Counted from the stretch's first letter, positions 13,079 to 26,270 are shown. The stretch: 64,000 nucleotides of DNA from Rallus limicola (GCA_022605955.1 JAKCOZ010000005.1:2755501-2819500); one strand, 5' to 3'. Notes: generated from the letters alone by a model not told the origin. Translations and numbers: made by a program.

Positions 13079-15904
13079 TAACAAAGTAGATTTTGAGCCT
13101 TTTCGTCTTGCAAGAATTACAAGCAGTAACAGAAAGAAGCATATGAAAGCTTTAATTAAAATGGTGTGGCTTTCAAAGTCAGCCTGCATACTTGGAAGCT
13201 GGATGAACTGTGCTTTGTATGCTTACACAAATGAAAATTAGCAGCAAAAAACTGGACACTGTTTAAGGGTGTTACTAAACTTTGAAACTGGGACCTGGAT
13301 TGGTCAAACGAGGCTGCAGGAAAAAGACACTGAGTAGAAGTACTTTACTGAGGAGTAACATTTTAAGTCATTATTTGCTACCTGTCCCACCTACAGAGTT
13401 GAAGTTTTCCAAGTGCTAATCAGATTTTCAGTATCCTTTTCTATTGGGTCATTGGAAGTATTTAAGTCCTAATGAAAAAATACTAACAAAAATACTGAAT
13501 AAACTTTAAAAAAAAAACTTGGGCAATCAGTGCCCTGAAGTTCAAGATTATTACTTTAGGCAATATATTACCTTATAATAAGGCCTCCTGTTTCATAAAT
13601 ACAACTAACATACCTGAAGTCCTAGGAATAAGACCTTAGTTCACCTGTGTTAAATACACATAGTCCAAATGAACCTGCTTAGAAAGAACGCTCAGACTAA
13701 CTTGTAAAACAGATTTATCTGTGCCATGATTTAATATTCCACTTCATTCAGCTGAGAACTTCATAAGGTTTTTTTTTTTCCAGCCTACTGATACAAACCA
13801 AGAAATCATGACTTACCTTTTCCCTACAGGAAGCAACTTTAAATAACGACGATTCTCTCCTTGCAATTTTCAGCTGTATTAAACAGTCTGAGTCTCTTTA
13901 TGACTTCCTGAACTTTACAAGAACGAACAAAAAGCAGGGTTAATATACTTTTCAGAATTTTAAGAATATTGTGCCATAATACTGATGTTAGGAACTATAT
14001 GTATTGTACCATCTTGCCTAATATTAATTAAATTTTATCATTTTTTAATTACATAATGATTGGCCCCCAAATACCCAAGCACAATGTCAGGCTGATTTTT
14101 AAATTTATTTATATATATCATCGTCTCTAAGGTTTCCATTCCACCATCAACTTAATAACATCTTTTTACTTCTTGGCCTTTTTTCACCTAGCCTTAGTCT
14201 TTCTGTTCCCCTGAGTTTGGTCTTGTTTTCCTATTATTTCTTCCACTGCATATCCTTAATTAATCTGAACTCAAAACTGCCTTTTTAACCTTTTGACAGT
14301 CTTCACACTGTTTTTGTCCTTGCCATTTAAGAAAAGCAAACCTCTGGCTTTACGTTATGTAGCCCACTTACTAAAGACTTTATACTTTTCTATTTTTTTA
14401 TTTTGAAGGCTTTTAACCTATTATCATTTATTAAAAATAAAGAGATGCAACTCCCAAAGTTCAGTTCTCAATGTAATTCTTCCATCTGCATTACAAATCT
14501 TGTCAATGGCATGACCTACGACACATTGGTGTGGCAATTAAGGAGACAATGGCAACTTTTAATTATTTTTTTTAAAGAACCTACACCATTGCACTAGGCA
14601 ACAAATCTGGAGTGAGAAGTGTCTGCTTTTGGGTTTTTATTACAACTTAGTGAGTTTGTCGTGGTTTTTAAACAGAAATTCCTTAGTAGACTCATAATGA
14701 AATTATAAAACCACTAATAATACACCACTAAGCAATGTGACTACAATCTACAAATTAAAGATGTGATTGCAATTTCCAGTATTTTCCTTTTTTCAATATT
14801 TACCACTTAAAAGTCAAAATCAACTTATCTCAGAACTTCTAGAAAGGAAAATTCTTGAGTGATGTGTTCTGAATCTTTATTTCCAAAGTTTTATTATGAG
14901 TATTTCCTATCAATTTATTTCTCTCTTTCATAACAAAAAAGCGTATCACTAAAGAATAATAGAAAACAAAGCTAACAACAACCAAAGAGCAAAGCACTGA
15001 AGTAAGCAGCACTTCAGCCCATACAAAGATCATGTATATGGACAAAATCAGCCAATGCTGGAAAGCTGAGCTGCCAAATGAGTCTTGGCAGGCAAATTTT
15101 TCAAATTGGTATTATGAAATGCCCTGCTTTTTAAAAAAAAAAAAAAAGAATCTAAAGCAAATTCCTAAACAATGCTGAAAATGCAAATGCCATAAATACT
15201 ATCCCTACGTAAAATTTCACACAGATTAACTCTATTTGGCCAGTAGCCTCAAAGAAAAAAATCCTATTTTACAACAAAATACTCATTAAAGAATGGTTCC
15301 TAAGCTTCTTTTTAGAAAGACCCCAGGTCTTTACTTCTGTTTAACCATACCTACTCATATATAAAAGGCTGATTTAATTCATAAGACTAAACAGATTATA
15401 AACAAGTGCGGAACTTGGCTGAGTGTAATTCCTTTGTGAAGCAAAAGGGAATTTGAAACAGTTACCTGAAAGCCATATTATAGATGCCAGTTACCAAAAT
15501 TAATAAATATTGTCTAAATATTGAAAAGGTAACTATAACTCTCACCCCTACATTACAGTCTAAGAAACTCAACCTGTGCCTAGCCACAGGATGGAACTAT
15601 TGATTGCTTACTCTTTATGCTGTATGTTAAATATAGTTAAATCAGGGAATTAATATTGTTCATTGCAAGTCTAACTGCATATATTTAAAACCAAACTATC
15701 TATACCCACTCAATAGTGGCACTACTGCAAGTTATAATGTCAAACCCAGGGCCTGATCCTGTGTTAGATACAAGGAAGAGAGAAGAAAAAATAAAACATA
15801 CCTGTAAATAGTAATCATGCTTTGGTAAGTGCCACTAAAATCTACAAAATTGACTACTGTATATCTGAAATTTACTTTTTGGCACAGAGATTAAAAAATA
15901 GAGG
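13079..15904. other. Unique AT-rich non-coding stretch
   Basis: No gene is supported. It holds a 15-base A tract at 15133-15147, several TTAATTAA-like AT blocks near 14020-14060, and one possible old-repeat fragment at 15745-15763 listed separately. Confidence 0.55.
15745..15763 (-). repeat. Short fragment resembling an ancient amniote repeat
   Basis: Read on the reverse strand, this contains GCAGGATCAGGCCC-like sequence with one change. I remember this motif as recurring in old dispersed repeats of birds, turtles and crocodilians. It is short, so chance is possible. Confidence 0.25.
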
Positions 15905-16165
15905 TCACAGAATCACAGAATGACATGGGTTGGAAGGGACCCCAAGGATCATAGAGCTCCAACCCCCCTGCCTCAGGCAGGGACACCAATCTCCAGGCCT
16001 GGATCTACACAAGGTGCCCCCTTCCAACCTGGCCTTGAACACCTCCATGGATGGGGCACCCACCACCTCTCTGGGCAGCCTGTTCCAGCACCTCACTACT
16101 CTCTCTGTGAAAAACTTCCCTCTAATATCTAATCTGAACCTTCCTTCCTTTAGCTTTAAAAAGAG
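15905..16165 (-). mobile_element. CR1 LINE, 5'-truncated 3' end
   Basis: This is a reverse-oriented CR1 copy. Its 3' end is at the left, with two copies of CACAGAAT (reverse complement ATTCTGTG) at 15906-15921, the CR1 terminal repeat. Translating the reverse strand rightward to leftward gives the ORF2 C-terminus, including [27 protein letters not shown] and the following [10 protein letters not shown]. The homology stops near 16165, so about 260 bases remain. CR1 copies are normally truncated at the 5' end, and this one is typical. It is better preserved than the copy at the window start and so probably younger. The coding remnant is not a functional gene. Confidence 0.97.
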
Positions 16166-19100
16166 GTCAAAGAAGATGTTAAACTTCATCGGCCCAGAAC
16201 TTTTCATATTTATGAGATTGAGTTTTTCTGCCTTCTACAGCAGACAGCTGTGAGTATTCCTTATGCTCTGCAGCCTACCAGAAAGAAATCAATGTCTCTT
16301 ACCTATCTCTTATCTTCCGATTAACTCATGCATCAGTCTACTTTAGAAACACTTTTGAACCCACAAATTGCTTGCTGGTTTGAAATTTTCCATAATGAGT
16401 TCTCCAATCGTTGTTCAAAGTTACTCCGGTATTCAGGATTAGGGAGTGAATGATTTGACTAGTGCGTGTACAAGGTAATTATTTATTTTCTAAAAGTTTA
16501 ATCTCAAACTTTCAATTTAACATTATTTAGATTTAATCATCAGAATTAAATATATGGATATTGCAACCTGCCAAACCATGCAGAATATAGCTTTAGCACC
16601 CAAAAGTCATGCTGTACATTTTTAATCTTTTTGATGCCAGGATCCATTGTGTGAAAACAAAGAGGCTATTTGACATCAAGCAGTGTGTTCAGGAGCTTTT
16701 TCAGAAGCAAGTGAAAAATTACATGGAAGGATCACAATGTTCTGTCAAAGGATAATATGAACGTCATGGGTCATCTGGCTATTATATAGTCCTCTGCATT
16801 GGTCATACTGAGGGGAATAATGCAAAATTAGTTAAATCTTAGCTTTTGCCTCACCTGAAACTTCAGATTCCCTCACAACAGTCAAGATACAGGACGATGG
16901 AACTAAAGACACAGAAAACATTTTTTTTTCAGTACCACATTGGTACAGTGAAAGCATTTTAAGCACTATAGTGTAGTTCATGCTCAAAAGTAGAGTGAAA
17001 AGAGTAGGAATAACCAACTGCCTGCTTATTCTTGAGGCACAATAGGAGGCATACATTTCTTCTGTGATAAAATATCAATGAACCGTGTTATTCTGCATGT
17101 AGAGTCAGATAAAACACTGTAACAACTTTTCAGCAGGTATTCACTGAAACCTAAAGAAGAATTCATTTCAGATAAGCTCATGCTGCTTTTGTGTTCCCTT
17201 CCCTTAATCATTAGAGTGATTTTACCTAATTTAAATGGGACATCACAGAAAAATGTTAAGAGTCTTGAATGCTTGTGTACCTGCATGTCACTGTACATGA
17301 AAGGAAACTTAAGGAAGGAAAAAATCCTCACTAATAACTGAACATAGAGGAAAATTGAAAGAATCATGCCAAGATCTGACTTCACAGCAGTAAGACAATG
17401 CATCTCATCATTTCATGAGAACAAAATGAGAGCACCTTGAACTCTACACCTAATTAATACTTTGAAGGTTAGGAAAACTTACAAGAATTTCTAAGGCAAG
17501 AAATACACGGGCCATGAGTGGTGGAGTCTACCATCAGTCTCAATTTTCATTCTTAAAATCATATGCTACTTCTTGCTTTCTTTTTGTGATTGTTTTATGC
17601 AGAATAACTTAGGGTCTTTTCAGGGCAGTATATGATAAGTCAATGACAAATAGCATGGGCAGCTCAAAGCAATGCAGAGTGGAAAGTAATTGCAATTTGG
17701 TCCAGCACCCTTTCAGATACTTTCAGCAAGGTGGGGTGATTGGCTGACCAGCAGCATCAGTTCTGTGAGAATGTTTGAATACATATCCTGTCTTTGCCAC
17801 AAGGTACGCCATACATCAGCCCCATGTAAGAAGAGAGGTCCAAACTCTCTAATCACTTTCAGCAATACTGGCTCCAAGTTTATGAAACTGGCCAGTTCTA
17901 ATGAATTTAATTGACATTCGTTTCTCTGTGATCTGACACCCATTAGTAAAAAATATACCATAGAGAGAAAACAAGCTTGCCTATGCTGAAAATGTACAGA
18001 AGTGTTTTTATAACCATGATGTTAATATCTAACAACTATTTCTCTACAGTCAAGAAAGAGGAAGGACAGGAAACATGAAAAAAAAAACTTTCTTTCCAAC
18101 ACTGCCATAGTCTGAAATTCTACTGAGTTACTTGCTTAGTTACAAATAGGGAACAGTCCACTCATGCTTCTAAATTGTACAACCTCAGTGGAACTGAAAG
18201 GGTCCATTAGGTTTACACTGCAACAGAAATTATGATACTGAACCTGCAAGAGGTGTGCATTACTTGGCTAGAACATAAAGTTAAACTCAATATAAAATTC
18301 TCTGCTGACTCAGAAGCCAACATACTGTATTCCTTGGCATTCCTGATGCTCCACAGGGACTAGAGAATTAGCTGCTCTCATCAGCAACTGTCACTTGTAA
18401 GCAATATGGAGCACGTGCAGTCATGAAAGAAAGAACTGACTTCTGTTTTTTTCAAATTATCGTACTGATTAAATTGTCTGTTAAAGTATTGCATTATGAT
18501 AACATGAACGAAAGAACTTATTACGAATTCAGAGCATGTTTGTATGACTAGTAGTCACTCTGCTGCCTTAACTTCATAGGAAAGCAGGGTACTCCATTAA
18601 TGTAGCTTTATGCCTTCCAGAATCCAGGCTCACATTGGTGTCTCCATCCAGCACTGCATACTCTAGCATTGCTCCACATTATCAACACAATATAAATGCT
18701 CAGTTATCTGTCCTCAGTTCCATAAGATACTTGAGCAAGAAATATTGTATCTCATTTCTTTATGAACTTGACAAACCACAGCTGGACTTTCAGACTGAAG
18801 ATAATTATTTTCAGTATTTTCACTCAGTCTCAGTTGCCTCAGCAAATAATGTTTCTTTTCTTACTTGCTACTTTCCTGAGTAGAACTTCACTTAACTACA
18901 GACTACAGAAGTGAAAAAAATTAAAGATTTCATTATTATTAATTTTTTTGCACATGTACATGGTATATAAACCTGAAAAGTAATCCAGAGTATAAAACAC
19001 AGCTTCCTTAAAATACTACACAAAACCTGACAAAATATTAGGTGGAAAAAAACATGAATATAATTGATTTTTTTAAAAATTTTATTACTGTGAGCCCAGT

Positions 19101-21294
19101 TTTCTCCAATTAAGTTAATATTGCTATTATCAGATTTACCAATAACTTCAGTGGCAGCAAGATTGTGCTCCTGTGTGTGTAAGTGGTACCAATGAGGTTA
19201 GTCAACACAAGACTGCACACAAAAATAGTTGTTGAAGACATTAAATAATGCAGTAGTAATGCCATTGTATATTGATTTTGGATAAAGAAATTTGCTTGGG
19301 AAATGTAATGAAACTAGAAAAAGAGTATGATAGGCATTCTAAAAGTAAGTACTTTGCCATTCAATTTTCTAAATGTAAACCCAAATGCTTTGTCTTCGGG
19401 CTTAATTTTAGCTCCATTCTGCTACAGGTAAGTCTTCTGCAAATTCTAGCCTGAGGGTATACTTTTTTTCCTTTGTGTTTAATGCTGTTTGAAGCTGTCC
19501 GAGTGGAACTTGTGAAATTCCCAGCATCACAAGAGAGTTTTGTGTTTTCCATTTAACCCCTGAGTTCTAACTTCTACTCACAAATTGTCTGAGCAATATG
19601 CTACATGCAGCATTTTCCACATGCTGATATGGATGTTGGGCTTCATTCAAATGAAAGTGCAACATGCTTGTCTAAAGACCGCCTCAACTTAGACATCGAT
19701 ATCTTTGACCATGAAAGCTGTACCTGTCATGGAAAGCGGGAAATATCTAGACAGTGCTTCTGATACCTTTTTCAGTAAGAACCTAACATCAACATAAGAA
19801 AAAAGAGAAACAAAGAATGTGCCAACTATCCTAAGAAGAAAAGTTTTAAATTATGTGGGTAGATATTTGGCAAAGACTACAGTGTTTTATTTTTATAGAC
19901 AAAGTAAAAGCCTTATATAAACAGAGGAGGCACTGGATGTAGTAGCTTTAAGGCTTTATTCAAAGAACTTACACCTGAAGTTAATATATTTTTAGGACTG
20001 ATAAAACAAATGTAATTTAAAGTGCTCAGTGTGCTAAATCTACTTGGCATGCTCTACAGCTTCCTCTTTGCTGCTGTAAGATTCGCTGCCTATAGCTTTT
20101 GGCAGTCCCAACAGAGCTAGCTCTTTCCACTAACAAAATACAAAATGCAAAATTAATAAAAGGACCCTTTGAAACTGACAAAAGTGCCTCAGGCAAACTA
20201 TCTGCCCAGCAGCTGGTTAAAATTTAATCAGTTATTTTTTTCTAGTCCTGTATATCTTTTGTATGGAGCTCCCTAGACTGAGTGTGGTCAAAATTTGTTA
20301 AAAAGAAATAACAGAGAATTCTCCTCTTTCAGAAAATTAGCTGCAGAGCTTATTTATTTCTGTTTTTATTGACAAATAAAACTAATTGTTTTGTTTCCTC
20401 AAAAGCATATCAAAGATCTATTCACAGACTTTATTTAAATATAAAAAAATTAACACCTAAACCCTGATTTGCATTATGATGAACCTGGGATTCTTTTTAT
20501 CATGTTATTACTTTAAACCGGTAATGGTTTTTGTGGAAGTAGATTTTAGCAGCCATACTGTTTTTAAGCATTAATGCTACCTGTTAGAGATCAAGAATAG
20601 ATTAGCCAGCTGCGAAATACAGTGTTGCTTTTCAGTTCATTTAGTTTGCATACTTAAAGACTGTTCCCATGCATTCAAGTGAAAAGGAGGTATTTTGTTA
20701 TACAGAGTACTCTAAGGGTTGACTTGAATATGTAGATCAGCTTCCTTTCTAGTATCAGTCTCATCTTTCAAATCTTAGGTTAGAGTTTCAAAAGTACTGA
20801 TATGCAAAAAGTGTTTTGCATAGTTTAGGTAAAATTTAATTCCAGGAACATAGTTCCATGCACTAGACTGAGCATATAAAAATTTACCTCTGCTTGAATA
20901 TAACTTTCAGCTGCAAAAATTTTAGCAGACAGTATTTTTTAAGAACATCCAATAAGCCCTAACACTCTATTAGCATGTGCTTTGTCATAAGGCTCAGAAA
21001 CTGTAGGCTTAGAAGAGGTTTCCATTCCATTTCTTTAATTAGGTCACACCATCAGAGTGGGTTTCCCCAGAATGCTTAAAATAGAAAGACAGAAAGGCTG
21101 TTCTAGGAAGCAAATACACAAGCATGAGAAACAGTGGCTCAAGCAAACGTATTATCTAAGTATTTTTGCTTTGTATTATTTTTACATCATGATACTGAAC
21201 ATCTTTAAAAAGGGACCTGAAGAATGAAATTAAATTTTAACATGAGCCTCTGAAACTATGCACCTATTCCAATGATTTTGATAGCATCTGTATG

Positions 21295-21310
21295 TTTTTT
21301 TTTTTTTTTT
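21295..21310. repeat. Poly-T tract (16)
   Basis: Uninterrupted run of 16 Ts. No retroposed sequence with target duplications could be recognised next to it, so it is simple sequence rather than a clear SINE or processed-gene tail. Confidence 0.9.
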
Positions 21311-21387
21311 CCTTTAAATATAGCCTTCATGGGAGTATTTAAAATTACTTTCCTTTGTAAAACTCTTCATATTTCTGCAATATGCAT

Positions 21388-21410
21388 ATTACCATATGCA
21401 ATATGGTAAT
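21388..21410. repeat. Perfect 10-bp inverted repeat with 3-base loop
   Basis: The arms ATTACCATAT (21388-21397) and ATATGGTAAT (21401-21410) flank GCA. The left arm is preceded by another ATATGCATAT palindrome (21380-21389), giving a compact symmetrical block. No function can be assigned. Confidence 0.9.
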
Positions 21411-22280
21411 CCTGCATTTCCACTCTTATTTTCTACTAAAAGTGTTCACTACCTTTAGACTTCCTTAGAGATGCCATAGGACTGCAGGAGAGTCTTTTAA
21501 GTGAATTAATACTCAAAATCCCAACCAGGTTTCCTATGAGTCCATGTCTTTATCTAAAAGTTCATCCTTCTACGACTCCCTGAAAAAAAATAGCTTAATT
21601 GCATAGCTAATCTTATGAATCGCCTTTCTGGTATCAGTCATGTTGCTAGACTAGATCGTCAGTATATGAGAGTGTTAATTATTCTCTTCAAAACAAGAAG
21701 AAAACCCAGGCTAAAGAATCTGAACAAGATACAGACATTCTGCAGGATGTTTCAGGGGCCTGCCTTGACATACTGATTTTCATAGTATATAGAGAAGAGA
21801 TATTTTTCTTTTGGCTGTATTTTCCCCTTGGTTTTGCGGATTGCTGTTACATGAAATTAACCATTAGCAAAAGAATAAATATTAAAGATTAACCCTTGTT
21901 ATAAGATTTTTTTTTTTTTAATTCAGCAGCACTATTAACACATATTGTCAAATGCATGGCATAAGTTACATCTTTTTAATTTGTTTGCTTGAATTAAAAC
22001 TAGAAGTCTATGCAAAATATGGATTTAATGGTAATTTTTCTTTGGTATACTACCTGCTGGCAAAGCAGACATAGACTTTTATTAGCAATTCATAGTATCA
22101 TGGTAGTGTCAAGTCATATTTTCAGAGCAGAGTAAGGCAGTTTATTGTAACCTATAGTTCCAGTGTAAAATGGATTCCATGGAATCTAATGTCTGACCAC
22201 ATCTGTAGCTGTGTGATAGATCCCTCCATGCTCCAGCATGCCTCCCTCAATTCATAGGTGCCCAGATGTGAGTAATAGGT

Positions 22281-22359
22281 TCAGTCAAATGATCATCTGC
22301 CACCAGGATCAGACACCTGATCTCTAAAAAGCTTAAGATATTTACATTCCTTATTTTTC
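22281..22359 (+). repeat. 79-bp direct duplication, copy 1
   Basis: This 79-base segment recurs at 23399-23477 with two substitutions (positions 22301 and 22344 in this copy). The boundaries are sharp, and the flanking sequence on either side of the two copies is unrelated. Inside is a small perfect hairpin, GATCAG-ACAC-CTGATC. I do not recognise it as a known repeat family, and it has no poly-A tail or CR1-type end. Either it is a local segmental duplication or both copies belong to a dispersed repeat I cannot name. Confidence 0.95.
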
Positions 22360-23398
22360 CCAATTTTTCATTTCCAGGAATAAAAAATGTATAAGAATCC
22401 TCAAGACTTTCAATCTAGCTGAAAAATTTGGTATTCAGTAAATTCCTGGTACAGGTAGCTGCTACCTTATTAAATTTACCTCACTAGTATGTTTACCCTA
22501 ATGTTCCTGCAGTAGTAACTAATAAGTTGGTTCAGTAACATTCTGCTATGTAAGACACTGCCTCAGGCTCTGCAACGAGCCCAGGAAGCCCAAGGCAGGC
22601 CCCAACTGCACCTACACACAAACAGATGCAGTTACAGGTAGAAATGCTTTCAAGCTATTTACCTTGAGCAGATCATATGCCTTTCTCTAAGTAACTAAGA
22701 TAATATGGCCAATAAAACCTCCAAGCAGAGCCTACTTACAGGCAAGGATTCTGACAAATTATTTTCTTCATAATCTTAATGTCTATTCTTTATTGATATG
22801 GCTCTCTACTTAGTTTTAATAAAACCAAATGTAATTAATTGCATATTGCAAAGTTATCTCAATTCTTTAAATCTAGCAATGTAAAAATAAGAATATGAAT
22901 ACTAAAGCATTATAAGAAGATTTAAATAAATCTGCATTTAACTAAAAAAAATAAACCAAATCTGCAAACTCTACATTTGATTTGAATGTTCCTTGGGAAA
23001 AATAAATTCCTTTTATCACAACCATTTTGTTTTGTTTATCCATCTCTCCTGGTATGCTCTATGTTTGTTTATATTATAATGTCATTCTTCCATTGCTATT
23101 CTATTATTAATAAAATAAAATGGTGTTGCATTACTAACAAGCATCCACCTATGTAATATATAGTCCCTATTACTTCTGAAATCTTGATGATGTCTGTTTG
23201 AGGATGAACTACGGCCCTTTTATGCTCCTAGCGATGGAGGAACAGAATTCCATACCTCATTTTTGCTTAGCTCAGGAAATTGTGCCTACATCTACCTACA
23301 TCTACCAGTGCTTAGATTCGCAGTCACAGCACTGCCATTTTACGTATCCTACAGACTGAGGGGCTCCTCACAGTAAATTGCTCTTGTCTTTCTATAGC
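22360..23398. other. Sequence between the two 79-bp copies
   Basis: About 1.04 kb of AT-rich unique DNA. It contains a perfect 10-base tandem pair, CCTACATCTA twice, at 23285-23304. It shows no open frame of note, no retroviral motif and no transposase-like translation, so the two flanking copies do not look like the ends of a recognisable element. Confidence 0.6.
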
Positions 23399-23477
23399 TC
23401 AGTCAAATGATCATCTGCTACCAGGATCAGACACCTGATCTCTAAAAAGCTTAAGATATTTGCATTCCTTATTTTTC
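23399..23477 (+). repeat. 79-bp direct duplication, copy 2
   Basis: Same strand as copy 1 and 1118 bases further on, with two mismatches out of 79. The 5' boundary follows an AGC where copy 1 follows GGT, and the 3' boundary is followed by TGTTGG where copy 1 continues CCAATT. Confidence 0.95.
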
Positions 23478-23848
23478 TGTTGGCTTTCTGAGGTTCACTG
23501 ATTATCCCATTTACAAATAAACATGATCCAGCAGTAATCATTGTGAACCAATACAAGTGTAACAACTTTCACATGCATATATTTTTAGAAATGACTGAAA
23601 AGAGATGTGAAATATTCACAGACAGCAATGACAAGAGTCTGATTCAAGCATATGTGCAAAATGGACAGTCTTACTGAAATCCATAAATAGTAGACCTACA
23701 GTTGGGATTGTAACTTCTACCAATTTCTTATGGTTTATGAACTCTAGAAGTCCTCATGAAGCTCAACAGTTGGACAAGAAAACTACAGAACAATCACAAA
23801 CAAACAATGCATAATAAAGGAGGAATGTATTTAAGGTAAGTATGAGAT

Positions 23849-23869
23849 TGTGTGTGTGTGTGTGTGTGT
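23849..23869. repeat. (TG)n microsatellite
   Basis: An uninterrupted TG run of 21 bases, followed by a short ACACATATATA stretch. It is long enough to be length-variable between individuals. Confidence 0.95.
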
Positions 23870-24169
23870 ACACATATATAAAAGACTTCTTTAGGGTAAA
23901 AATGAGCTCAAATACAGTTATTTCTACATTTTTTCACATCTCATGAAATTGACAGCCTGTAAGTAGGCTCATCAGCAAACAGAAAGGGAAGCTGGATAAT
24001 TAATCTTAGGAGATAACAAAAGGCACATCCCTGATAGACCAGCATTGAGAATATTCAACTGACATGCAAAGTATCCTGGTTCAAATGCCTTTTCAGGTTC
24101 TGAGAACACTCATCTGGATAGCCATTAGGAGATGAAAGAAATAAGTTCATTTCCCTCTCTCTGTAATTA

Positions 24170-24375
24170 TGTGAAGTATAACAAGTTATAAAGCAGTGAA
24201 TGGGAGAATTCCTAACTAAAAAAAACCTTTTTCAGATTATCTGCTAGTGCAAACTCTTGCATGGGGAGTGCTCTTGAGATAAAAGGGAAGAACCATCATG
24301 TTGCTCTTAGAGTTGCACTGTGCAAGCTCCAGGTCTGTACGAGTCCTGAATAAATCCTTACCTTAATTGGACCCC
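24170..24375 (+). mobile_element. Possible solo LTR remnant (weak)
   Basis: The right half has the layout of a retroviral LTR: a TATA-like GATAAAA at 24278-24284, then AATAAA 65 bases downstream at 24349-24354, in a locally more GC-rich and less repetitive sequence. The outer limits are guesses. I could not identify terminal TG...CA ends, a target-site duplication or an internal region. It may be just ordinary sequence with two common AT-rich motifs. Confidence 0.2.
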
Positions 24376-24599
24376 TCAGGAAAGACAGGTAGAAGATCAC
24401 TTTACTGTGAATTGTAATAGGATCTGTGAAAAGATCTATAAGAGATGTTGGCAGTCTTTATGTGTTCTTGATGGCCCAGAGAGGCTACCTAACTATTGCA
24501 GTTCAGCATTCTATGCTTCCACCAAAGAACACCTTACCTGCAAAATTGCCTTCCCAATTGCGCTCCTTAGACCATCCAGAGCTTTGTGGATTCCCTTTT

Positions 24600-24612
24600 A
24601 AAAAAAAAAAAA
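24600..24612. repeat. Poly-A tract (13)
   Basis: Thirteen As followed by CAAAAACC. The sequence upstream (24407-24599) has no AATAAA close by and no recognised parent gene, so a retroposed copy is not supported. Confidence 0.85.
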
Positions 24613-26248
24613 CAAAAACCAAACTTGTTAGCGCTTAGGGCCTACCTAAGGGTATTGTGACTTTGCTTTTACAGACCTAGCTATCTGTTCATAAATCTCA
24701 AGAGTTAGATCAGTTGTACCATCACCCAAAAACAGACAAGCCACTGAGAGGAAATGCCTATGTTGTGAATTCAAGGATTTACACTCGGATTTCACCACTA
24801 CAGTAACTGGCACATCTATCATGTGAATTCCTTTATATTTACTACAGAAAGATGTATTCCTTGATTCTTGTATGATATGAGCAGAGCTACTAAAATAAGT
24901 TGCAGTGAAAAGAGCAGAGCAAGGCCACAGTTTTCTCTGAGTAACGAGAACTTAAAGCTTGTGTGATTAATTCTGATAAGATGAAGATAATGAAGAACAC
25001 CAGATATTCTTCTCAGAAGCACTAATGAATGTACACATTCACCCTCTAAAAGGACCTTTCCCTCCCTTGCTTTTACAAAATGAGATACTAATTCAGGTGT
25101 ACAGAAAGTCTCTCCCTGCTAATAAGTACCCCCTTTCTCTTCTGGACTCCAGAAGGATCTATTTCTATAAATTTCTCCATAGCCTCTATATATTTTCCAT
25201 GCTCTCAAGCATGAATGAGGAGGAAAAAACTTTAGAGGTAAAGATCCTATTGGGAGCTAAGGGACTTTGTGGTATGACTGAAAATCTAAACAGGATTCCC
25301 GCTTCTGTTTGTTATCGGAGAGCAGTCATTTATTCTTATAAAAAACCTGCAGGGAAACCTTCCAAACCAACCAATCTTAGGTAATTATTTGGCACTCATT
25401 GATCTCCTCCTTTAAACTTATGGAGAAATGTATAACTGCATATCAGGACAGTAAAAAAAGCTCAGCTTTACCTATTATCCCTATCCATTCTATTCTTTAT
25501 CCAAGGTCATCAGGCCTGGGAGGTAAAAGACATAATATTCAACTAAGAGTTGAATAGACTGAGAAAAATATTATTAAAATGCTTAAAAGTGTAACGATAG
25601 CCTTGATGACTGAATTATTTTGTGCTATACAGGAAAGGTTTGAAACCTGGTGATAACCCTTCTCTCAGATCACTAGGTTTAATGATACACTAATTAAGAT
25701 AAAGAGTGTCAGGTTATGAAGTACAATTAATCTGATCTGTGATTAATTTGAGGAAGGTGGAGATCTGAGAAATATACATGAAATATTCTAAATGAGTGTC
25801 TGATTAGGAAGAAAATATGTAATATAGTACTTTCAGAAGAATATAGCTAAAGACAAAATATAGGTATATTGTGCTGGATGCAAGTTGTATATGCTGGAGG
25901 GTCACTTACAAGTGAAATCAAAACTGGAAGCTCAAATCTAAACTTTTCAGGTCTCTGGAGACTGCAGGAAGCACAAGCTCAGACCCACTATACAATCCTG
26001 AATTCAGTAATCCACTGCTGTCAGAGTGGTTTCAAATAATGTTTATCAATAATGTGAAAGCCATGTTATATATACACATATAAATATGTAAATAAATAGT
26101 TCCAAGCATCTTTCATATTAGTGATGGAATACCCTGAAATCAGAGAGATGGGTTTCCTATGCAGTTTTATAAAACCAGCTAGTAAAAAGGCAGAAATCCT
26201 CACAACCTTGACATCTGAATTTTAAGGAAAATTCATTTCTCATTTACA

Positions 26249-26270
26249 GAGGGTCAAATTCTGTCGCCAT
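26249..26270 (+). repeat. Short fragment resembling an ancient amniote repeat
   Basis: GGGTCAAATTCTG at 26251-26263 resembles the GGGCCAAATTCTG motif of old dispersed repeats in reptiles and birds. Only about 20 bases fit. Confidence 0.2.

Larger units (their letters stand above)
16166..22280. other. Unique non-coding stretch
   Basis: No gene or recognisable transposon in 6.1 kb. The largest open frame, 125 codons on - at 17026-17403, resembles no family and has no splice or promoter context. A 16-base T run lies at 21295-21310, just upstream of the inverted repeat at 21388-21410. Confidence 0.55.

Noticed and set aside
17026..17403. 125-codon open frame on -
   Set aside because: No domain, hydrophobic only in patches, no supporting signals.
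22281..23477. Interpretation of the 79-bp pair as LTRs of a small retroelement
   Set aside because: Too short for LTRs, no TG...CA ends, no target duplication and no coding or primer-binding sequence between them.
24071..24100. GGTTCAAAT box like a tRNA/SINE B box
   Set aside because: No A box at the right distance, no tRNA fold and no SINE body.
25025..25384. 119-codon open frame on +
   Set aside because: Translation resembles no family, low-complexity Leu/Lys/Ser rich, no promoter or splice support.
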